In this document: in pieces, positions 57,237 to 64,000 of the stretch
Position numbering within the stretch: the first letter of the stretch is position 1
How the letters are laid out: the number at the start of each line of letters is the position of its first letter
From: Iris pallida
Taxonomy: Eukaryota; Streptophyta; Magnoliopsida; Asparagales; Iridaceae
Length of the DNA stretch: 64,000 nucleotides
Assembly (NCBI GenBank): GCA_029216955.1
Contig: JANAVB010023996.1
Span: forward strand, 18,553,242-18,617,241
Direction of reading: 5' to 3'
Translations under genes and position numbers: made by a program
The notes under the pieces: generated by a model
Databases searched by the model: none
Seen by the model: the letters and a program-made list of their open reading frames with translations, nothing else
What the model was told of the DNA's origin: nothing

Positions 57237-60200
57237 ATGGCGGCCGAGGATGCAGAGGCTATTAGGGGGTAAATTGCAGATTTTGTTCTTCTCGACTCCA
57301 TTCCAGCTTTTGCCTTATTTGATTTCGGGGCTTTCCATAGTTTTGTGTCTGTATCATTTGTTGTTAGACACTGTCTTGTATCTGAATTGTTTCCTAGGAC
57401 TTACAAGATCACGATCGAGGGTGGTATTATCCTCGTGAGTGATGTTTACAGAGGGCGGAGTGTTATTTTGGAAGGCCGGGAGTTGGAGGTGAGTCTGCTT
57501 GTAATGCCACAACCGAACTACGACATTGTATTAGGTATGGATTGGTTGAGCAGGCATCATGCCAGCATAGATTGCCGTGGGGGTAGTGTTCTGTTCGGAG
57601 CGCCAGGAGAGCCAGAGTTTGAGTTCACCCGACGGCAGGCGGAGCAGAGCAGCGAACTTTTCTACAGAGTTTTAGTCGAGGAGCTGGCGGTTCCACATCC
57701 TTTGATTGCGAAGTTCATGGACGTCTTTTCGAAGGATTTGCCAGGGCTTCTACCGGACAGACACGTTGAGTTCTCGATATACTTGGTTCCCGACACGGAA
57801 CCGATTTCTCAGCATATCTATCGAGTGAACAACAGTGAGTTGGTGGAATTGAAGAAGCAGGTGGATGAGCTGCAGGACAAGGGCTTCATCCGATCGAGTT
57901 TTTCACCTTAGGGTGCACCGGTACTCTTTGTACCCAAGAAGGATGGGTCGATACGGATGTGTATCGACTACAGGGCACTCATCAACCTCACAATCAAGAA
58001 CAGATACCTACTGCTGCGGATTGATGATCTCTTTGATCAGTTGAGCAGAGCTTGAGTTTTCTCGAAGATTGATCTGAGGTCAGGTTATCATCAGGTAAAG
58101 GTAAAGAAGGAGGATATTCCAAAGACCGCATTCAGGACACGGTATGGTCAGTTTGAGTTCTTAATTATGCCGTTTGGGCTGACCAATGCCCTGTATTCAT
58201 GAACTTGATGAACAAGGTGTTCCGCCAGTACTTGGACAAGTTCGTGGTAGTATTCATCGATGATATCCTAGTGTACTCGAAGACTGAGGAGCACTTGAGA
58301 GTGGTTCTGGAGACACTCAGGAGGGAGGAGCTTTATGGCAAGCTCTCGAAGTATGAGTTCTTTTTAGACAGAGTTGACTTCTTAGTTCATATGGTGACTG
58401 GAGATGGGATCTCAGTTGACCCGAAGAAGATCAAAGCAGTTGAGGCTTGGTCGGCACCGAGTTCAGTAGCAAAGATCAGGAGCTTCTTGGGATTGGCAGG
58501 CTATTTCAGGAGGTTCGTGCAAGATTCTTCCAGATTGCAGAGCCATTGACTAGGCTAACCGGGAAGGATGCAGAGTTTGTCTAGGCAGAGGAGTGTCAGG
58601 TCACTTTTGATGAGTTGAAGAAGCGGCTGACGACAGCTCCGATTCTGACATTACCATCAGGATCAGGAGGGTTCACTATCTATAGTAGTGCATCAGGGAA
58701 GGGTTTGGGTTGTGTCTTGCAGCAGCATGGGAAGGTGATTGCCTATGCTTCCAGGCAGTTACATCCCCATAAGAAGAACTACCCTATCTACGACTTGGAG
58801 TTGGCAGCAGTTATATTTGCTTTGAAGTTGTGAAAATACTACTTATACGGAGAGCGGGTGGAGACCTTTACAGATCATAAGAGCTTGAAGTCTGTGTTTA
58901 CACAGAAGGAGCTCAACATAAGACAGCACAAGGGGTTGGAGTTGATGAAGGACTTCGATATTTTACTATAGTATCACCCAGGGAAGGCCAATTTGGTTGC
59001 CGATGCCTTGAAAAGGTATCCGACAGCCATGTGTTTGACTATAGATCGTCACTTGCTAGCAGATTTGGAGAGCCTGGAGATTCAGGTGATTATGCCAGGA
59101 GTTCAGATGCAGATGTGGGGCCTTTAGATTCAGTCAGACATGATGGAGAGGATCAAGTCGACGCAGTTCGAGGATGTTGCTCTGCGGTGTATCCGAGAGC
59201 AGGTTCGAGCAGGGCTGGTGGATGATGTGTTTACTCTTACAGAGGATGGCACTTTAAGGCACGGTTCCAGGCTGTGTGTGCCCAGTGGAGAGCTCAGGGA
59301 GTAGGTCATACAGGAGGCCTACCGATCTCAGTACTCTATACATCCAGGTGCCAACAAGATGTATAGGGACCTGAGGGAGCACGTCTGGTGGTATGGGATG
59401 AAGCGGGAGGTAGCTCGCTTCATAGCCAGATGTTTGGTCTGTCAGCAGGTCAAGACAGAAAGGCAGAGGCCAGGAGGTTTGTGCAACTATTGCCCATTCC
59501 AGAGAGGAAGTGGGAGCACATTATGATGGATTTTGTTTCTGGATTGCCGCGTACACCAGGAGGAAAAGACGCGATTTGGATCATCGTAGACAGGTTGACC
59601 AAATCACCCCACTTTTTGCCATTTAAAGTGGGTACGTATACTGAGAGGCTAGCAGTGATGTAAATGCGACAGATTGTCAGGATTCATGGAGTTCCGGTCA
59701 GCATCGTCTCAGATCGGGATAGTCGCTTTACTTTCCATTTCTGGCAGAGTTTGCAGACTAGTTTGGTTACTCAGCTCAAGTTTAGTACTGCATACCACCC
59801 TCAGACGGATGGACAGCCAGAGAGGACTATTCAGACGCTCAAGAATATGCTGCGAACGTACGTCTTGGATTTCGGAGGATCCTGGAAGGATTATCTGCAG
59901 TTGGTGGAGTTTGCTTACAACAACAGTTTTTAGGCCAACATTGAGGTGTCACCCTTCGAGGCACTGTATGGACGTAGATGTCGTACACCCTTATCTTGAG
60001 ATGATATTGGAGAGCGATCTTTATTGGGACATGAGATGGTTGTTGACGCAGTCGAGAAGGTGAAGCTCATCAGAGACAGACTTCGTATGGCGCAGGACAG
60101 ACATCGACATTGGGACGATAGCCACCGGAGGCCTTTGGAGTTTGAGGTACAACTTAGAGATAAGATTAGAAGTAGGTTGTTTGTTTGTGTTTATTTGATC

Positions 60201-60641
60201 ATGTTTGATTATTTTGTAACTTGAGTCCTTGTTTGTGTTTAGGTCGGAGACCTAGTTTTTCTGAGGATATCTTTGACTCGTGGTACCATACGTTTTGGTG
60301 GTGGTAGGAAGCTTAGCCCGCGCTTCATTGGACCTTTCGTGATCAGCGGAAGAGTCGTTGACGTGGCATACAGGCTAGACTTGCCACCTACACTAGTGGG
60401 TGTCCACAACGTATTCTACGTATCACAGTTGAGACAGAATGTGGTTGATCCTAGCCATGTGCTTGACCATTCGGAGATTGAGGTGGGGCCTACTCTCAGT
60501 TATCCAGAGCAGCTAGTAGAGATTCTGGATCGCCGGAAAAAGGTACTGAGAAAGCAGGTGATACCCTTGGTTATCGTCGTATGGAGGCATCATTCTCCAG
60601 GAGAGTCTACCTGGGAGCGGGAGGATGAGATGCGTGAGTGA
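57237..60641 (+). pseudogene. pol: Gypsy-2 pol with chromodomain, broken
   Basis: A protease, reverse transcriptase, RNase H, integrase and chromodomain follow in order. The protease DSG is DFG (LFDFGAFHSF, near 57320), which should abolish activity. Reverse transcriptase keeps VFIDDILVY (near 58250). RNase H reads YSSASGKG where Gypsy-1 has YSDASGKG (near 58680), so a catalytic aspartate is gone. Integrase keeps [15 protein letters not shown] and HPQTDGQPE (59520-59825). The chromodomain end is open from 60273 to a TGA at 60641, with WRHHSPGESTWE. Many stops and frameshifts separate these. An intron-like segment lies at 60147-60242. Confidence 0.88.
60147..60242 (+). other. Intron-like GT-AG segment in Gypsy-2 integrase
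   Basis: It is the same length (96 bp), phase and borders (GAG|GTACAA ... GTGTTTAG|GTCGGA) as in Gypsy-1. Its removal joins FE to VGDLVFL; in place it adds TGA and TAG stops. Confidence 0.65.
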
Positions 60642-60729
60642 TACCCTTATCTTTTTGGACCTTAGGATATGATTGTCTATCCTTCTCATCAGTTTAGTTT
60701 TGCCTTTCAATTTCGAATACAAAATTCTT

Positions 60730-60745
60730 TTAAGGAGGGTAGATT
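60730..60745 (+). other. Polypurine tract of Gypsy-2
   Basis: TTAAGGAGGGTAGATT directly precedes the LTR start TGTCAATGCC. Confidence 0.8.
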
Positions 60746-61972
60746 TGTCAATGCCACATTTTAGCTTGAGGGTATTTTGGTCATTTTGAAATTTTAGATT
60801 TATTTTAAATTATTGGAGTGATGGTTGTTATTTTTGACCTTTGCTAATTGAACCTATGGAGACTAACCTAGATGTTGACTTAGCTATGGTGACTTGATTA
60901 GCATGGTAGGACCCTAGTCTAACTTAAGTCGACCCAAGTTGAGTTATTTTGAATCAAATTTCACATAGAGATTAAGTGATTTAGATGCATGGATTTTTGA
61001 CTTAGAGATCGATTCATTTAGCATTAAAACTTGGCCCAAGCCCATTAGCCACAACCCTAACCCTAATTCTTTCCATACATGGCCAGCCCCTAGGGATTTC
61101 CCCCTATTTAATATCTCTTCCTAGTTCTTGCCTCTTTTTACATCACATCAACTTTTGGCAAAAAAGAGGTATTGGCATTTCTTCATCAATCCATAACGTC
61201 TTCATTTTAATTCATTTTTGACTCTAGTCTCTTGCAAAAGAACCAAATCATACTCTATTTACTGTTCATGGAGAGAAATATCAGATTTTGTGCAATTTGG
61301 AGCTTTTGACTTGCAAGAGGAATCTTTCTATTTGGGACTTTTTCCTTGAGTTTGATACTCTGTACGTAAACACCTCAAACTATCATTAAATATTGATTTC
61401 TTTGCATGGTTGCCTAGATCTTGGTGTCCCCTAGCTATGGTGTGTGTTTGGTGAAGTTTTGTATTGGTTTCGTGTCCGTATCAGACACGTATCAGTTTTC
61501 ATTTACAAGTGTTTGTGGAAATGCCTCTGAGGACTTTTTCATCTTATTTATGAAATGTTTTTGATTGGAAATATTGACTTTGATGTGCTCTTTATTTTCC
61601 CTAAACTCTGAGTTGATTTCTGAGTTGTTTCGGGTCCACACGAAGACACGAACACGCTCACGCGCTGAGCTAGAGTTTCTCCTATTGTTCGATTGGGTTG
61701 TGGGACACGACACAGTGTTGTTCTACCCAATACTGCGAGGACACGTGGGGGTAGTGTCTGCGAACCAGACCCCCAAGTGGCTCGAAGTATCATGTCGAAT
61801 CGGACACGTTCTCGCTCGTGTACTGGATTTATACGCACGCGTACAGGCGCACAGACACGCACTGATACGCATCTCGTACACCGACACGGGGACACATGGA
61901 CACCTCTTGTTGTGTCCAGGGTGTATCCCTAGTGCTAGGCTACACATGGACGTGACCTCGTGGACACACGTG
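60746..61972 (+). repeat. 3' LTR of Gypsy-2, first part
   Basis: It matches 33281-34500. It is cut at 61972, within GGACACACGTG, by the Tat-2 LTR. The bases ACGTG (61968-61972) are the expected left target duplication; the right copy would be outside the window. The remainder of the LTR should lie beyond it as well. Confidence 0.85.
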
Positions 61973-62004
61973 TGTAGAAGCATGGAAAATACTAAAGACA
62001 GATT

Positions 62005-62520
62005 CATGCGGCACAAGGGACTATGCGGCTCAAGACGTCCTATGCGGCTCAGAACAGAAGACACATGGCTTGCAAAATAGTTCTCCCCTCCTGCATTAAT
62101 TACTTTGACGGCTGACAACTCTGAAAAAGTGGCAGCCCTGACACAAAAGAGGTAATTATGACTCTGTCATAATGACAGACCCCTAGGGAAGCGAAGGAGA
62201 TCTCTGACACAATCCCCCGAGATCCAGAAAATGCCACGTGGCCCTGACACGTGGACAGTCATATGCGGCTCGAGCTAAGACTTCCCATGCGGTTCAGGAT
62301 GAGGCTGCCTTATGCGGCTCAGGCCGAAATAGTCTCATGCGGCTCAAGCAGAGGCCCCCCCATGCGGTTCGCAAGGATCATCTCCATGCGGCTCATTACC
62401 CATTATGCGGCTCAAATTATCATATGGTTCGAGGGTTCGGGGGCCACTCCCCAAGCAGACCCGACACGTGGCCAGTCTTATGCGGCTCCATCCTTATGCG
62501 GCTCAACCCTTATGCGGCTC
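62005..62520 (+). repeat. Dispersed ATGCGGCTC motif array in Tat-2 LTR
   Basis: I count ten ATGCGGCTC, two ATGCGGTTC and one ATGCGGCAC, all on the + strand, spaced irregularly by 16 to about 220 bases. The same motif is arrayed in the Copia-1 LTRs. Confidence 0.85.
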
Positions 62521-62851
62521 AATCCTCATAGTGACTCCCAGGACACGTGTCATCAAGCCAATCAATTTCCCAGATTTACTGTAATCAAAGATTGGGTCAA
62601 ATCCCAATAATCTGGGATACGTAGCAGGAGAATGAATTAAACTTATTCATCCAGATTTGCAGACATCAGCAAATCATCATCACGAGGATTCATTCCAATC
62701 ATCATTAATTACTGATGGGATTTGGTGCAATCTACATTAAGTGGCCCAGATTCATCACACTCAAGATTAATGGTCCAGATTGATCAATCAACAGGCCGCC
62801 GCCACTCTAAGGGGTAATCACTGCAAACCCTAATGATTGCATTCCCCTTCT

Positions 62852-62860
62852 TATAAATAG
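62852..62860 (+). promoter_or_regulatory. TATA box of Tat-2 LTR
   Basis: TATAAATAG follows CCCCTTCT. Transcription would start about 30 bases on, leaving roughly 310 bases of R-U5 sequence. Confidence 0.6.
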
Positions 62861-63206
62861 CGAGGTGCCATTTCCTTGCAAGAGGACCCCTTTTAGAGAT
62901 CAGAGAGCATTAGAAGACTTAGAGAAAAAGAGCAGAGAGAGAGCAAAGAGAGCATTTCTTCAACGCCAAGCAATCTTTCGGAGCCAAGGCTGCATACCGA
63001 TCGTCCAAGGAGTAAGGCAGAGCGGCCGTCGCTTTCCCGAGCCTCTATCGTCATCCTCCAGAATCTAAAATAAACAATTGTACTTAGATTGTTGTACCTA
63101 GGTTTTCGTCCCTAGGCTTTCTTTGTACAAGCGAGTTTGTAACGTGAAGTAAAAGTCCAGTCCTCTGATAATTGTTCTGCTCTTTTATATTTCATGGCAA
63201 ACACGA

Positions 63207-63225
63207 TGGCGACTCTGCTGGAGAC
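63207..63225 (+). other. Primer-binding site of Tat-2
   Basis: TGGCGACTCTGCTGGAGAC resembles the site typical of Tat/Ogre elements (TGGCGACTC...CTGGGGA), usually ascribed to an arginine tRNA. It lies 12 bases after the LTR end. Confidence 0.7.
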
Positions 63226-63625
63226 AAACTTCTCCACGGCTGAGGAGTTGGTGACGCAATCGGATGTAGCCAAACTTGGCTCCACGCAACAGAAGATGGT
63301 CGTCCGCTTCGACCAACAGGCGTTTGAAGAAATGCTCTCCGAGGGGAGCGCTGGCCCGGTCCAGAAGCGCACCCACACCACGAAGGCTCGCAAAGAGTGA
63401 AGGCCAAAATCGTTTGCTCCTCCCCAGGCCCTCGATGGAGCACTCTCTGCTACCCAAGACGGTGAAGGCGATTCTCGTGCGGCCCCACTACGAGCTATAG
63501 AAGACTCCACTGTTCCCAAGTCCGGCAGAGGAAAGCACTACGATGTTGGACTTGCAGGGGCAAAGAGTGATTCTATGGTCTCCAGAAAGAAACCAAACAA
63601 GGGCACTAGCCGCAAAGCGAAGACT

Positions 63626-63805
63626 CATGCGGCTAAGATGGCCAGCCGCATGAATGATGACCATGCGGCTGAAACTGCTAGCCAAATGCATAGTACTTAT
63701 GCGGCTAGAATTTCCAGCCGCATGGAGAACACTTATGCGGCCAGGGTTTCCAGCCGCATGGAGAAGACCCATGCGGCCACGACTGCCAGCCGCATGAGGA
63801 TTGAT
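63626..63805 (+). repeat. Five 36-bp coding repeats with internal inverted arms
   Basis: Each 12-codon unit reads [CT]ATGCGGC[TC]..., then about 8 bases, then AGCCGCATG in four of the five (one has AGCCAAATG). This gives [HY]AAxx[AS]SRM in protein. ATGCGGCT and AGCCGCAT are inverted copies, so single strands can fold into hairpins in each unit. Half-units flank the block. Confidence 0.85.
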
Positions 63806-64000
63806 GATTCCAACCGCATGACGTCTACTCCACGAGGTTCTGTCTTCGACCGCCTCACCTATGGTCCTGATCTCCTGTGCTCCCAAGAAGACATGTCTGA
63901 TTCTTTCCAGCACCACTTAGACTCTTACTACTATGTGCCCTCACGCACTAGAGTGAAGAAGTCTAGGGCAGCACGAGCTTGGCAAGCTCGGTCCGTTGAT

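Larger units (their letters stand above)
61973..63194 (+). repeat. 5' LTR of Tat-2 (Ty3/gypsy, Tat/Ogre type)
   Basis: It starts TGTAGAAGCATGG exactly where Gypsy-2 LTR similarity ends, and closes ...TATATTTCA before a Tat-type primer site. Length is 1222 bp. It has a good TATA box (62852), a possible AATAAA (63069), CACGTG boxes near 62234, 62249, 62463 and 62542, and 13 ATGCGG motifs. The end is inferred from the primer site and CA terminus, since the second LTR is not in view. Confidence 0.75.
63194..64000 (+). pseudogene. Tat-2 gag-region frame, one in-frame stop, runs off right edge
   Basis: One reading frame extends from an ATG at 63194 (next in-frame ATG at 63206) to the window end, broken only by TGA at 63398-63400. 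The position right after the LTR suggests the first structural gene of a Tat-type element, but no gag motif is reached, so the product is inferred from place alone. It starts MANTMATLLETNFS, and the primer site is translated as part of it. Residues about 145-204 form a tandem repeat with a SRM/HAA pattern encoded by ATGCGGC-rich hairpin DNA. The protein is basic with many KK and SRK runs. Minus-strand open frames at 63112-63916 are shadows of this repeat. Readthrough, sequencing error and true decay all remain possible for the TGA. Confidence 0.6.

Noticed and set aside
62005..62520. CRISPR-like appearance of short repeats with unique spacers
   Set aside because: The 9-bp unit is too short, the spacing irregular, the context a plant retrotransposon LTR, and no cas genes are present.
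62238..62610. Frames of 97 and 119 codons in the Tat-2 LTR
   Set aside because: They result from repeated ATGCGGCTC (MRL/CGS repeats) upstream of the TATA box, so they would not be in the element's main transcript.
63112..63916. Minus-strand frames of 83-142 codons
   Set aside because: They are antisense shadows of the Tat-2 frame, whose inverted ATGCGGC/GCCGCAT repeats open both strands.

Overview
This window looks like intergenic DNA from a flowering plant with a large, repeat-rich nuclear genome. It is almost entirely LTR retrotransposons stacked inside one another: Ty3/gypsy chromoviruses of the Tekay/Del type, Ty3/gypsy elements of the Tat/Ogre type, and two unrelated Ty1/copia elements. 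The only recognisable host-gene sequence is a decayed three-exon piece of a euAP2-type transcription factor gene. No RNA genes, CRISPR arrays or intact single-copy host genes were found. The species cannot be named from the sequence.

Left block (1-26366). A coding-free Tekay-derived element, here called family A copy 1, runs off the left edge on the + strand. Its 3' LTR starts at 2459 and resumes at 21066 after an interruption. The interruption is Copia-1 (3933-21060, target duplication CGACA). Copia-1 is itself split by a second, inverted family A element, copy 2 (8897-18806, target duplication AGCGC). This gives a three-level nest. Right of copy 1 lies a broken Tat-type gag-protease remnant (23844-26366).

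Middle block (26367-33280). A very long LTR of about 4.8 kb (family B) and about 0.7 kb of its leader stop abruptly. The euAP2 pseudogene exons follow (32016-32508), then about 0.8 kb of unassigned sequence.

Right block (33281-64000). Two related Tekay chromoviruses (family C: Gypsy-1 and Gypsy-2) sit head to tail and share one middle LTR, in the order LTR, internal, LTR, internal, LTR. The shared LTR carries an internal duplication and is split by Copia-2 (44055-52197, minus strand, target duplication ATGTT). Copia-2 is a SIRE-like element with an intact 1026-residue pol, a gag broken by two stops, and near-identical LTRs. Gypsy-2's last LTR is broken at 61973 by a Tat-type element (Tat-2), whose LTR, primer site and gag start reach the right edge.

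The strongest unexplained signals are: (1) an ATGCGGCTC-type motif arrayed in the LTRs of unrelated Copia-1 and Tat-2, and again as hairpin-forming coding repeats in Tat-2 gag; (2) a 96-bp GT-AG intron-like segment at the same integrase codon of both Tekay elements; (3) dense same-strand TTGAC[C/T] (W-box) arrays at the same LTR position in all three Tekay-type families; and (4) a conserved, non-standard sequence just after the LTR in those elements.
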